A stretch of 38,835 bases of DNA from NCBI GenBank assembly GCA_020627885.1, contig JAHDGB010000005.1, positions 1-38,835 of the forward strand, given 5' to 3'. How positions within the stretch are numbered: position 1 is the stretch's first letter; each line of letters begins with the position of its first letter. The translations under genes were made by a program, and so were the position numbers. Source of the stretch: Flavobacteriaceae bacterium. Its GTDB lineage: Bacteria > Bacteroidota > Bacteroidia > Flavobacteriales > Flavobacteriaceae. Positions 7,839 to 16,037 of this stretch are shown in pieces. The notes beneath the pieces are model-generated. The model saw nothing but the letters and a program-made list of their open reading frames with translations, ran no database searches and was not told the origin of the DNA.

Positions 7839-9308
7839 TTAGTATGATAATTTTATAGTTTCTGAATCTTCACCATTTGGATTATTAGTTTTAGAGAAAT
7901 TGGTATTAATTCCATAATCATATCCTAAAATTGATAGTAATTGTTCCGATGTTTGTTGTTCTGAAAATACAGAAGTATTAAGTTTTCCATCGCCATCTCG
8001 ATCTATAAGAATATGTTTTGGTGTAGGAATCAAACAGTGTTGCAAACCTCCAAAACCACCTATGGTTTCTTGGTAGGCTCCTGTATTAAAAAAACCAATG
8101 TATAATGGAATATCTTGATCGTATTTAGGCAAATAAATTGCATTCATATGTTGCTCACTATTATAATAATCATCACTATCACAGGTCAGACCTCCTAAAA
8201 GTACACGCTCATATTCCTTATCCCAACGATTAATAGGTAGCATAATAAAACGTTTATTAATTGCCCAAGAATCTGGAAGTGTAGTAATAAATGACGAATT
8301 AATCATATTCCATTTTTCGCGATCGTTTTGTTGTTTTTGATATAACACCTCATAAATAGCTCCTCCACTTTCTCCAACTGTAAAACTGCCAAACTCGGTA
8401 AAAATATTTGGCACAGCAACATTGTGTTCGTCACAAACTTGTTTTATCTGACAGATTATTTCGTTAATCATGTAAGCATAATCATATTCATATCCCAACG
8501 AATTTTTAATAGGAAATCCTCCTCCTATATTTAAACTGTCTAAAGTCGAGCATTCCTTTTTAAGCTTAACATACACTTTCATACATTTTAAAAGTTCGTT
8601 CCAGTAATATGCTGTATCGCGTATTCCGGTGTTAATGAAAAAGTGCAACATCTTAAGAGTTACTTTAGAATTGTCTTTGATTTGATTATTATAAAAAGAC
8701 ACAATGTTTTTATAACCTATTCCTAACCTAGACGTGTAAAATTCAAATTTTGGCTCTTCTTCAGAAGCGATACGTATGCCTACATTATATTTTCCCTTAA
8801 CAACTTGATCAAAAAGATTAATCTCTTCGAAATTATCCAGAACCACAATGCAGTTTTCATGACCATTGTTAATAAGACGTGCAAGGTTATGAACGTATTG
8901 ATTACGTTTAAAACCGTTACTAATAACATAGGTGTTTTCTGTGATTTTTCCTTGCGCCTTTAAATTTTCTACAATATCCACATCAAAAGCTGAAGAGGTT
9001 TCAATATGAATATCATTTTTCAATGCCTCATCAAGTATATGCTTAAAATGAGCACTTTTTGTACAGTAACAATAATTGTAGCTACCTGCATAGTTGTTTT
9101 CTTTTATAGCATCTGCAAACCAACTTTTTGCTCTATTAATATTGTTAGAGATTTTGGGTAAGTATGTAAACTTTAATGGAGCTCCATATTCTTTTATTAG
9201 CGTCATTAAATCGATTCCATGAAAGTTTAATTCATTTGTTTTTAGGGTGAACTCTTCCTGTGGAAAATCAAAAGTTTGATCTATAAGATCTATATATTTT
9301 GTCTTCAT
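7839..9308 (-). CDS. speA: Biosynthetic arginine decarboxylase
   Basis: PLP-dependent fold-III enzyme that decarboxylates arginine to agmatine. Evidence: the PLP lysine K84 in YCTKSAHF, the phosphate-binding glycine loop NIGGGFPI (near 261), EFGSFTVGESGG (near 305), and the catalytic cysteine motif GGLTCDSDD (near 385). At 489 residues it is much shorter than the roughly 650-residue E. coli SpeA; this compact form is usual in Bacteroidota. It is the first gene of a minus-strand operon with speB and the deoxyhypusine-synthase-like gene. A roughly 280-nt leader runs from the -7 box at 9595-9602 to the start codon, so control at the RNA level is plausible. Confidence 0.92.
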   Translation of the reverse strand: MKTKYIDLIDQTFDFPQEEFTLKTNELNFHGIDLMTLIKEYGAPLKFTYLPKISNNINRAKSWFADAIKENNYAGSYNYCYCTKSAHFKHILDEALKNDIHIETSSAFDVDIVENLKAQGKITENTYVISNGFKRNQYVHNLARLINNGHENCIVVLDNFEEINLFDQVVKGKYNVGIRIASEEEPKFEFYTSRLGIGYKNIVSFYNNQIKDNSKVTLKMLHFFINTGIRDTAYYWNELLKCMKVYVKLKKECSTLDSLNIGGGFPIKNSLGYEYDYAYMINEIICQIKQVCDEHNVAVPNIFTEFGSFTVGESGGAIYEVLYQKQQNDREKWNMINSSFITTLPDSWAINKRFIMLPINRWDKEYERVLLGGLTCDSDDYYNSEQHMNAIYLPKYDQDIPLYIGFFNTGAYQETIGGFGGLQHCLIPTPKHILIDRDGDGKLNTSVFSEQQTSEQLLSILGYDYGINTNFSKTNNPNGEDSETIKLSY

Positions 9309-9594
9309 TCTATAGTAAGTAAAAAATTAGAAAATGTACGTTTTGCTCAGAAGAACAAATAAGTATATGTTTCTAAAAATTCAAATACGAAAAATAAACA
9401 CAGTGTAAGGAGCAAAGCTATTTTGCCTCAAAAGAATAAATATAGTATTAGTTTCAGAAGTCAGCCTAATAATTCGGTTCTCTATCCCTAGAGCAGCTTT
9501 CGAAGTAGACTTCTTTATCCTTCTAAGCCCGAATATGAAAAAAGATTTCATTTCAAAAATGGCAATGCGTTCAGCTAATGAACTCATTATATAA
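9309..9594 (-). ncRNA. Long speA leader, candidate structured RNA
   Basis: Transcription from the -7 box at 9595-9602 would begin near 9588 and leave about 280 nt before speA. By eye, on the minus strand: a hairpin CUCUA-GGGA-UAGAG (9493-9480) with a GNRA-type loop; a 6-bp pairing AUUCGG (9534-9529) with CCGAAU (9477-9472); and a 7-bp pairing AGAAGUC (9514-9508) with GACUUCU (9462-9456). The last two interleave and would form a pseudoknot. Near speA, GAGCAAA can pair with UUUGCUC, competing with a GGCAAA/UUUGCU stem. A 68-codon frame (9587-9381) also exists, but its ATG coincides with the predicted start of transcription. Structure was not computed, and helices of this length can occur by chance. 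Confidence 0.4.
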
Positions 9595-9602
9595 CAAACA
9601 TA
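9595..9602 (-). promoter_or_regulatory. -7 box of the polyamine operon
   Basis: On the minus strand this reads TATGTTTG, an exact TAnnTTTG match, set in a very AT-rich stretch. No good TTG is seen at -33. It places the transcription start near 9588. Confidence 0.5.
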
Positions 9603-9630
9603 ATAAAAAATAATTTAGTTTTTATTTTTT

Positions 9631-10653
9631 TTAAACAGGAGTAAAATCCTTATGCCCAGGTATTGTCTCTGGTATAGGTTCTTTTATATCTACACCCAAA
9701 TGCAATATTCGAGTACCAGCTTCACAATTTGGTCTAATATTTTTACCTATTACTATACCATCTTTGTTCGCAATGATCTTATCCTTAACTTCTCCAAAAA
9801 CATTATATATAATAGCTATTACTTGTCCTTTATTAATACGATCTGTAAGTTTAGGAAGCACATCTACTATACCCCCACTCTTAGAATATATCCAATATGA
9901 ACTATTACAAACTGTAACATCTTTTGTTACTAAATCTTTTACTTCTCCTTCCAGCATTTCTAAATGTACCAATGTGTTTTTAATACCTTCTAAAGTAGCA
10001 TTTATTAATGTATGTTGAAAAACACTAGGATTACCAATTTCTATAGTTATTGCTGGAATATTGTTTGAATTCGCCCATGCTCTTAAAGTACCTTCCTCGT
10101 CATATTTATTGACAATAATTTGTGTTTTTTGAAGGTATGCTAACTCTCTTGTTTGCTCATTATCAATATCTGAACGAATATAAAGACTATTTACTCTCCC
10201 ATGACTCGCTGTATGTAGATCTAATAAATAATCAAACTTTTTAACAATTTTATTTACAAAATGATGTGCATAAATTTGACTGGTTGCCCCTTCTGGTTGC
10301 CCAGGCATAATTCTATTTAAATCTACATTATCTAAAAAATAACGCTGATTTGCCAAATAACCAGGAATATTACTTATTGGAATTAAGACAATATTTCCTT
10401 TTAATTTTAAAGGATTAATGTCTTCCAATAGTTTAAAAATAGTAGAGATACCATTTAATTCATCTCCATGTAAAGCTGCTGTTAAACCAATAGTTTTTCC
10501 TTTTTCATGACCTTTAATTACAATTAATGGCACTCTCCAAGGAATACCTAGAGCATTTTCAGAAATGTGAATAAAAAGTCTATGTATTTTCCCTCTTTTA
10601 AGGGAAGAAAAATTTAACTCATCTTTAGATTTAATAATTAAAACGTTACTCAT
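9631..10653 (-). CDS. Succinylglutamate desuccinylase/aspartoacylase-like M14 hydrolase
   Basis: Zinc amidohydrolase of 340 residues. The metal ligands are visible as HGDE (H62, E65) and DLHTAS (H147). The arginine of DLNRIMPG (R114) would bind the substrate carboxylate, and the catalytic glutamate is likely E205 in ITIEIGNPS. The C-terminal third is a beta-rich, lipoyl-like domain (KSGGIVDVLPKL and later ANKDGIVIG), also usual in the family. It removes an acyl or amino-acid group from an N-acyl amino acid or peptide; the true substrate is unknown. It starts 6 bases after the ATP-grasp-like gene, so the two form a unit. Stop-to-speA-promoter distance is short, so read-through into the polyamine operon is possible. 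Confidence 0.85.
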   Translation of the reverse strand: MSNVLIIKSKDELNFSSLKRGKIHRLFIHISENALGIPWRVPLIVIKGHEKGKTIGLTAALHGDELNGISTIFKLLEDINPLKLKGNIVLIPISNIPGYLANQRYFLDNVDLNRIMPGQPEGATSQIYAHHFVNKIVKKFDYLLDLHTASHGRVNSLYIRSDIDNEQTRELAYLQKTQIIVNKYDEEGTLRAWANSNNIPAITIEIGNPSVFQHTLINATLEGIKNTLVHLEMLEGEVKDLVTKDVTVCNSSYWIYSKSGGIVDVLPKLTDRINKGQVIAIIYNVFGEVKDKIIANKDGIVIGKNIRPNCEAGTRILHLGVDIKEPIPETIPGHKDFTPV

Positions 10654-10659
10654 AATATT

Positions 10660-12087
10660 CTATGTCATTATTTCGCTTAACAATGCAGCGTCATTATCTA
10701 AGGATTTGAAAAGTTTTAATCTAAATTGTCCTTTCTTATTAACTAAGTTTTGTGCCATTTTATCAATAGAAACTATGGTTAAAATAGTTTGGATGTAAGC
10801 TTCAATTAAATCATCTAACCCCAATCCAAGCATATTAAAATCTTTCCTATCCATTAACATTAATCTAGAGGTATCTGAGTCCCATTGGTTTTCTCCTATT
10901 TTAGTAGATAAGTTTGTTCCTAAAACCTTCCAGCTATCTATTGGAGTTTCTGCCTCTAAAGGTTGAGTAGCTCGTCTTGCATAAATAGCACATGGTGAGA
11001 AACCTTTAGGAGAAGAGTATACCATCATTCTTAAATCGGCAATGAATATATTTCCTTTTCGATTAGGCACTGTTCCAATATGAAAAAATTTACCATACTC
11101 GCTTGTGGAACTCCAATTGTAATGTCCTATTAGACTTTGCACAATAAATTGATCGTAATCATAACTATTTGCCATGAAATCATCTAGTTCTTTATCGGTT
11201 GTAATTGTAAAAACACCTTGACCAGCGTTAGAATATGGGTTTTTAATTACAGCTTTACCTCCAAACTTTTTAACCCATAGCGGAATCTCATTTTTGTTAA
11301 CATCTTTGATTGTTTCTGGAACATTTATTTTTAAACCAGATTCTGCTAATTCTGAATTATAAAGTTCATAAGCTTTATTTGCTAATAATTTATTCCTTCC
11401 TCCTGCTAAACAAACTAAAGTAGAATTATAAACAAAGGTTTTAGAAGTTGGTGGAATACGATTCCATGGTTTTTGAGTCACATATCTAAAAGCAGCACGT
11501 ATAGGTACTTTTGTTTTATCTTCTAAATCTACCATCATGACTCCATTCTCAAAAGAGATTGATTGTCCCTCTTTATTAAAATGAGGTATTAAATATACTT
11601 TTTCACCAGTTAAGTCTGCAATTGTTGCTGCATAACCAGAAGTTTCTAAATAATTTTTGTCGTAAATTACAGCAAGACATCCTTTAGGTAATCGCTTTCG
11701 TTTTATTGCGGGTAGAAAAGAATTTTCAATAAGAAATTTATACCCTCTGTATTCATCTAAATCTGATCGTGGTGGCATAGACTTTTGACCTGAAGGGCAA
11801 GAGTTAGTTTCCAAAATGACCATTTTTCTATTACCCTTTTCGGTAGTAACATAGAATAAATCTGATCCCCCCCAATGAAAATGTTTGCATTGGTAGTTTA
11901 AAACAGATTTTAAAACAGTTCTATCTACCTGAGGATTTAAATGAGCATATCTTTCTATAATGCGCTCTTGATCTAAGTTAAAAAAGTGGCTTATCATTGA
12001 GTGCAATTGAGAATTCAATGCTTTTGGATAAAAATGATTTTCTGCATCAAAATTATCTGGTTCAATAATCTCTATGTTTCTTTTCAT
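10660..12087 (-). CDS. ATP-grasp-like protein paired with an M14 hydrolase
   Basis: 475 residues, no signal peptide or membrane segment. Central features suggest an ATP-grasp fold: GGKAVIKNPYSNAGQGVFTI (near 281-300) resembles the nucleotide-binding lysine and glycine loop, and KGNIFIADLRMMVY (near 355) may hold a metal-binding acidic residue. The N-terminal part has CKHFHWGGSDLF and VILETNSCPSGQKSMPPR, which look conserved but are not a motif I can name. If it is an ATP-grasp ligase it would join an amino acid or carboxylate to an amine, and the adjacent hydrolase could trim or reverse the product. Substrate and pathway unknown. The gene is divergent from the AraC regulator at 12444. Confidence 0.6.
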   Translation of the reverse strand: MKRNIEIIEPDNFDAENHFYPKALNSQLHSMISHFFNLDQERIIERYAHLNPQVDRTVLKSVLNYQCKHFHWGGSDLFYVTTEKGNRKMVILETNSCPSGQKSMPPRSDLDEYRGYKFLIENSFLPAIKRKRLPKGCLAVIYDKNYLETSGYAATIADLTGEKVYLIPHFNKEGQSISFENGVMMVDLEDKTKVPIRAAFRYVTQKPWNRIPPTSKTFVYNSTLVCLAGGRNKLLANKAYELYNSELAESGLKINVPETIKDVNKNEIPLWVKKFGGKAVIKNPYSNAGQGVFTITTDKELDDFMANSYDYDQFIVQSLIGHYNWSSTSEYGKFFHIGTVPNRKGNIFIADLRMMVYSSPKGFSPCAIYARRATQPLEAETPIDSWKVLGTNLSTKIGENQWDSDTSRLMLMDRKDFNMLGLGLDDLIEAYIQTILTIVSIDKMAQNLVNKKGQFRLKLFKSLDNDAALLSEIMT

Positions 12088-12443
12088 TACATTATAAAAT
12101 GAATTTAATTTTTAAGCAAAATAAAAAAAGAGATTTTATATTTTATAATTTTATTTTATTTTTATAATACTTAGGTTCAATTGTTACTTTTTTTTTACAA
12201 AAACAGGATTCTAATTCCTAATTTGCATACAACTTTTGGAATTAATCCGTAAAAAAACTGTAAATTATAATTATTGCTATTTCCAGCATAGACTGCTGAG
12301 GAAATTGCCTCCATTATTGAAACTCGTTGAACTTTTCACTAGTAGCTATATATATTTATGGGTTGTCGATTATAAAATTTATCTTTACTAATTATTTATC
12401 TATAGTTACATCGCCATTCGTCTAAATAGCATTATGTAGGTAA
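12088..12443. other. Divergent intergenic region before araC
   Basis: About 356 bases separating the ATP-grasp gene (minus) from the AraC gene (plus). No gene was seen. One hairpin stands out at 12280-12304: TTTCC-AGCA pairs with TGCT-(GA)-GGAAA. The GAGG at its 3' side can instead pair with CCTC ten bases on. This may be part of an operator or leader; no -7 box of good quality was found for either gene. Confidence 0.4.
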
Positions 12444-13298
12444 ATGTTCAATCAATCAAAAATGGAGTATTACTATAAAGATGACCACGAGAGCGAATTT
12501 AGTCTTATTGATGCCTCGGAAATAAAATTTAATGCCGATAGCATAAATGAAACCTGCTACAAAATTATTTGGGCTAAAGACGATGAAATATCCTTAGGTG
12601 TTGATGGTTGTCGAATACTTCTAAAGAAAGGTCAGCTATTATTTACTACACCTTTAAATAATTTAGACCTAGAAGTAGAGAATGCTAAAATTATTATCTA
12701 TTCCTTCAACCGATCGTTCTATTGCATAAGAGATCACGATGCCGAAGTATCCTGTAATGGCTTTTTATTTCTTGGTTCATCAATGCCTATTATAGTTGGT
12801 CTAACGCCAAAAGAAGAAAATAGCTTCAATCTGTTATATGATTTCTTTGTAGAAGAGTTTGAAACCGTAGACCATATTCAAGGTGAAATGCTAATCGTAT
12901 TATTAAAGCGTCTTTTAATTAAATCTGTAAGGATAGCACGTAAAAATCTTCCTAAAGAAGATATGCCACAGGGTAAGTTTGATATTATTAGAAAGTTTAA
13001 TTTACTAGTGGAACAACATTTTAGAGAAAAGCATAAAGTATCTGAATATGCTGATATTTTGAATATTTCACCAAAGTCTTTATCTAATGTGTTTTTAAGA
13101 TACTATAACCAATCACCTTTAAAAGTAATAAGTGAACGTATTTGTTTAGAAGGAGAAAGACTTATAAGGTTTTCTGATAAAAATATGAGTGAAATTGCTT
13201 ATTCTCTTGGTTTCAATGAGGCCTCACACTTTTCAAAGTTCTTCAAGAAACATACAGGAAAATCGCCTAAGCAATACAAGACAGATATTTCTAATTGA
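12444..13298 (+). CDS. AraC family transcriptional regulator
   Basis: 284 residues. The first 150 form a beta-rich, cupin-like sensing region (GVDGCRILLKKGQLLFTTPL). The C-terminal 100 residues hold the two helix-turn-helix units of the AraC DNA-binding domain: VSEYADILNISPKSLSNVF and then MSEIAYSLGFNEASHFSKFF, ending HTGKSPKQYK. It lies 181 bases upstream of msrB in the same direction and heads the redox gene block, so it probably controls the msr genes, itself, or the divergent ATP-grasp gene. The ligand is unknown. Start could be the ATG at 12444 or the one six codons later. Confidence 0.88.
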   Translation: MFNQSKMEYYYKDDHESEFSLIDASEIKFNADSINETCYKIIWAKDDEISLGVDGCRILLKKGQLLFTTPLNNLDLEVENAKIIIYSFNRSFYCIRDHDAEVSCNGFLFLGSSMPIIVGLTPKEENSFNLLYDFFVEEFETVDHIQGEMLIVLLKRLLIKSVRIARKNLPKEDMPQGKFDIIRKFNLLVEQHFREKHKVSEYADILNISPKSLSNVFLRYYNQSPLKVISERICLEGERLIRFSDKNMSEIAYSLGFNEASHFSKFFKKHTGKSPKQYKTDISN

Positions 13299-13354
13299 GC
13301 AAAAAGTGTAATCTTAGAGGAATAATGTGTATGCAAATAACTTAACCCGAGGCA

Positions 13355-13451
13355 TATCTTTGCAGTATCAAAATAAAACATTATTAGCCCTTAAGGGAAA
13401 TATGTAAATTGTAAGGTATAATTACGACATAACAAAACAAGCGTAATTTTG
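13355..13451 (+). promoter_or_regulatory. Candidate -7 boxes upstream of msrBA
   Basis: Two exact TAnnTTTG matches lie between araC and msrB: TATCTTTG at 13355-13362 and TAATTTTG at 13444-13451. The second is 29 bases before the msrB ATG, a good distance. Neither has a clear -33 TTG, which would fit a promoter needing an activator such as the AraC protein next door. Confidence 0.45.
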
Positions 13452-13479
13452 TATAACAATTAAAAGAAAAGGATATGTT

Positions 13480-13941
13480 ATGCTAACATGGAAAGAAGTT
13501 ATTAGTTTTTCGGTAAGTGGGAATCCAGAACCAGACCGAAGAGTAGAGAAAACTGAAGAGGAATGGAAAGCTCTTTTAACATCTGAGCAATTCAGAATTA
13601 CAAGAAAAGCTGGAACAGAAGCACCTCATACAGGAGCTCTCTGTAGTAGATATGATGCAGGAAAATATAACTGTGTGTGTTGTGATACGCCACTATTTGA
13701 TTCCACAATTAAGTTTAACTCTGGTACAGGATGGCCAAGTTTCTCACAACCTATTAAAGAAAACGCTATCAAGTATATAAAAGATAGTTCTTTTGGGATG
13801 GTTCGTGTAGAAGTGCGGTGTAACACTTGTGACGCACACCAAGGACACGTATTCCCTGATGGGCCAGAACCAAGCGGATTGAGATATTGTATCAATTCTG
13901 AGTCTATGGTTCTTCAGGCTGAAGATGCGGAGGCAAAGTAA
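13480..13941 (+). CDS. msrB: Peptide-methionine (R)-S-oxide reductase
   Basis: Reduces the R form of methionine sulfoxide in proteins. The 153 residues contain the structural zinc site as two CxxC pairs (C65/C68 and C114/C117), the core motif FNSGTGWPSF (79-88), the HQGHVFPDGP stretch, and the catalytic cysteine C137 in RYCINSESM. C55 in CSRYDAG is a possible resolving cysteine. No signal peptide, so it should act in the cytoplasm. Its TAA shares a base with the msrA ATG (TAATG), meaning coupled translation. Confidence 0.95.
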   Translation: MLTWKEVISFSVSGNPEPDRRVEKTEEEWKALLTSEQFRITRKAGTEAPHTGALCSRYDAGKYNCVCCDTPLFDSTIKFNSGTGWPSFSQPIKENAIKYIKDSSFGMVRVEVRCNTCDAHQGHVFPDGPEPSGLRYCINSESMVLQAEDAEAK

Positions 13942-14489
13942 TGGAAGATAAAAAATTGGGAACCCTAACCGTTGGAGCAGGATGTTTCTGGTGTATTGAA
14001 GCCATTTTTCAGCAATTAGATGGAGTCGAGAAAGTCACCTCTGGCTATTCCGGCGGATTAGTCCCTGGAGTACCAACTTATCGCGAGGTAAGTTCTGGGC
14101 GCACAGGGCACGCAGAAGCAATACAAGTAAGTTTTAATCCTGAAATTGTTTCGTATAAAGATTTGTTGTTCATTTTTATGACAAGTCACGATCCAACTAC
14201 GCATAACGCCCAAGGGGCAGATTTTGGCTCTCAGTATCGTTCGGTCATTTTTTACTATACGGATGAACAAAAAGAAATAGCAATGGAAACGGTAAAACAA
14301 ATCGCACCCTATTTCAATGAGCCAATAACCACAGAGATTAGTCCGGCGCAGACATTTCACCCAGCAGAAGACTACCATCAAGATTATTACAATAAAAACA
14401 GTAGCGCAGGTTATTGTAAGGCTATAATAGAACCAAAGCTTGCAAAGCTGAGAAAGATGCACGGCGAAAAACTTAAACTTAAAAATTAG
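13941..14489 (+). CDS. msrA: Peptide-methionine (S)-S-oxide reductase
   Basis: Reduces the S form of methionine sulfoxide. The catalytic cysteine is C15 in GCFWC, with C18 beside it. Other family motifs are complete: GYSGG, TGHAEAIQV, THNAQGADFGSQYRS, and AEDYHQDYY before the C terminus. At 182 residues it is normal length. It overlaps msrB by one base and is followed by a strong terminator at 14524-14557, so msrB-msrA form a closed two-gene operon. It is the first of three intact MsrA-family genes in the window. Confidence 0.95.
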   Translation: MEDKKLGTLTVGAGCFWCIEAIFQQLDGVEKVTSGYSGGLVPGVPTYREVSSGRTGHAEAIQVSFNPEIVSYKDLLFIFMTSHDPTTHNAQGADFGSQYRSVIFYYTDEQKEIAMETVKQIAPYFNEPITTEISPAQTFHPAEDYHQDYYNKNSSAGYCKAIIEPKLAKLRKMHGEKLKLKN

Positions 14490-14523
14490 ATTATGCTACT
14501 CTTTCTAATTATTGATTAATAAC

Positions 14524-14557
14524 AATAAAGGGAGTCCTAGGACTCCCTTTATTTTTT
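14524..14557 (+). terminator. Intrinsic terminator after msrBA
   Basis: A perfect palindrome (14524-14553) centred on CCTAGG, with GGGAGT/ACTCCC arms and an A-run on one side. TTTTTT follows on the plus strand. Stem about 13-15 bp. Confidence 0.9.
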
Positions 14558-14645
14558 GAAGAAATGAAAATCTTAATTAATAGTTGTTGTTACTCTTTTT
14601 GCGATTTGCAATATAGAGCATCACAATTCAAAAACAGAAAGTGAT

Positions 14646-15143
14646 ATGAATAAAGATATAATACCAGAAGAGAAAAAAGTGTTTAAAGCACCAGAGTTTA
14701 ATATAAAAGATTGGATTGATGCAAATGGAAATAAAACAGATCAAGTAAAACTGGCAGACTACGAAGGAAAGTTTAAAATAGTATACTGTTTCCAGAGTTG
14801 GTGCCCAGGATGTCACGATATAGGCTTACCAAATTTAAAGAAAATGGTAAATGCATTAGAGAAAAATGACAAGGTTGCCTTTTTAGCAGTACAAACCGTT
14901 TTTGAAGGACACCATGCCAACACTTATGATAAAATGGCAGAAACTCAAAAGCAGTATGAACTAAAAATACCCTTTGGTCACGATGCAGGAGACGATGGAA
15001 AATCACGTTCAAACATTATGACCAATTACCAAACAGGTGGCACGCCTTGGTTTATTTTTATAGATCAAAATAATAACGTCGTATTTGCAGACTTTCATCT
15101 TAATGTAGATGCTGCAATCAAATTTTTAAGTCAGATAAAATAA
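14646..15143 (+). CDS. Thioredoxin-fold redoxin (TlpA/AhpC-like)
   Basis: 165 residues with a thioredoxin fold. The redox centre is C53 and C56 in SWCPGCHDIG, and the cis-proline loop is GTPWFIF near 144. It has no signal peptide, so a cytoplasmic thiol-disulfide or peroxide reductase is likely. The region VFEGHHANTYDKMAETQ between the active site and the cis-proline is typical of redoxin-domain proteins. It shares a base with the next gene (TAATG), so it is coupled to the glutaredoxin-GNAT fusion, and the pair follows msrBA. It may supply electrons to the Msr enzymes; that is inference. Confidence 0.85.
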   Translation: MNKDIIPEEKKVFKAPEFNIKDWIDANGNKTDQVKLADYEGKFKIVYCFQSWCPGCHDIGLPNLKKMVNALEKNDKVAFLAVQTVFEGHHANTYDKMAETQKQYELKIPFGHDAGDDGKSRSNIMTNYQTGGTPWFIFIDQNNNVVFADFHLNVDAAIKFLSQIK

Positions 15144-15673
15144 TGAATACAATTCCAAAAATAAAATTATACGGAGCAGATGGTTGCCATAAAACTCATT
15201 ATTATCAATTGGTCTTAGATAAAACGGGGTTACCTTGGGAATTTTTGGATGTAGAAGCAAATGAAGACCACGCTGAAGAGCTGCGCGGTCTTTATGAAAA
15301 CCGAAAACTTAACTTCCCTACCATTACTATTGATGAAAAGAAGTTAAGAAATCCGTATAAAGAAGATATAGAGAAATGGTTGAACAAATTAATACCGAGC
15401 AGATTGAACATAGTACACGACAAAGAAAATATGCGATTCTCGTTAAATATTAATGAAGAATTAGCAAAGGTAGATTATAGTATTACTAATGGTAAGATGT
15501 ACCTCAATCATTCCGAAGTGCCTTATAATTTAAGAGGCCAAGGAATTGGTAAAGTATTAGTAGAAAAAACCTTTAAGCAACTTACAAAAGAAGGCTATAA
15601 AGCCGTTGCTGTTTGCACTTACATTAAAGCAATTGCAAGGCGTAGCGACAAATGGAGTAAAATAATTCAATAA
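15143..15673 (+). CDS. Glutaredoxin-like and GNAT domain fusion
   Basis: A 176-residue fusion. Residues 4-85 look like a glutaredoxin/NrdH domain (KIKLYGADGCHKTHYYQLVL), with one active cysteine (C15) and T18 in place of a second. NFPTITID supplies the cis-proline. Residues 90-170 match the short GNAT type (Acetyltransf_CG), with LNHSEVPYNLRGQGIGKVLV as the acetyl-CoA loop and AVAVCTYIKAIARR as the end. The fused protein could link a thiol or glutathione-type redox signal to acetyl transfer; no substrate is known. It overlaps the redoxin gene by one base. Confidence 0.8.
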   Translation: MNTIPKIKLYGADGCHKTHYYQLVLDKTGLPWEFLDVEANEDHAEELRGLYENRKLNFPTITIDEKKLRNPYKEDIEKWLNKLIPSRLNIVHDKENMRFSLNINEELAKVDYSITNGKMYLNHSEVPYNLRGQGIGKVLVEKTFKQLTKEGYKAVAVCTYIKAIARRSDKWSKIIQ

Positions 15674-15806
15674 CAATTTAGTGTAAAAGGGTTAAAAAAT
15701 GTTAGATGATTCAATCATAAATGCACTGATAGTTTGGGTTATACAATAAGATTATTGATGTGCAAACAGGATAAGGAAGGATACAAAATTGTTTGGAGAC
15801 GATCTC
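15674..15806. other. Non-coding remnant sequence
   Basis: Short frames with several stops in all frames. It leads into the msrA-like remnant at 15807 and may hold the decayed start of that gene, but no residues could be aligned with confidence. Confidence 0.35.
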
Positions 15807-16037
15807 AAAATCAAATGCTGTATTGCTTCAACTACCATTTTTGAAACACTGTATTTTTGATCTGGAGAAACATCGTTCGCACAATTTATAGAAGTACTTT
15901 CTATCGAAGCTGGATGTAAAGGACACAAAGAAGTTGTAAAGGTTAATTACGATAAAGAACTTGCATCCGTTTATGATTTAGGTGTTTTCGTGAAAATTCA
16001 AGGTTTTTACATCACAGATAGGCACGAGACGTATTAA
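15807..16037 (+). pseudogene. Decayed msrA-like gene
   Basis: One frame with a single internal TGA reads KIKCCIASTTIFETLYF, then a stop, then SGETSFAQFIEVL, and CKGHKEVVKVNYDKELAS. This lines up with the intact MsrA at 13941: C-x-C near IEAIF, the SG segment, and TGHAE followed by a beta strand. The catalytic GCFWC has become KCCIAS, and nothing resembling the C-terminal AEDYHQ motif follows. It is therefore read as a fourth, dead MsrA homolog. The similarity is modest, so another origin remains possible. Confidence 0.5.

Noticed and set aside
9381-9587. Minus-strand frame of 68 codons upstream of speA
   Set aside because: Its ATG coincides with the predicted transcription start, it has no recognisable domain, and it lies wholly within the candidate leader RNA. 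Kept as an alternative, not as a gene.
12280-12304. Hairpin in the ATP-grasp/araC intergenic region as a terminator
   Set aside because: No T-run on either side and no gene ends there; noted only as possible regulatory structure.
14058-14462. Minus-strand frame of 134 codons opposite msrA
   Set aside because: Antisense to a clearly coding gene, with odd composition rich in Cys, Trp and Ile; a shadow frame.
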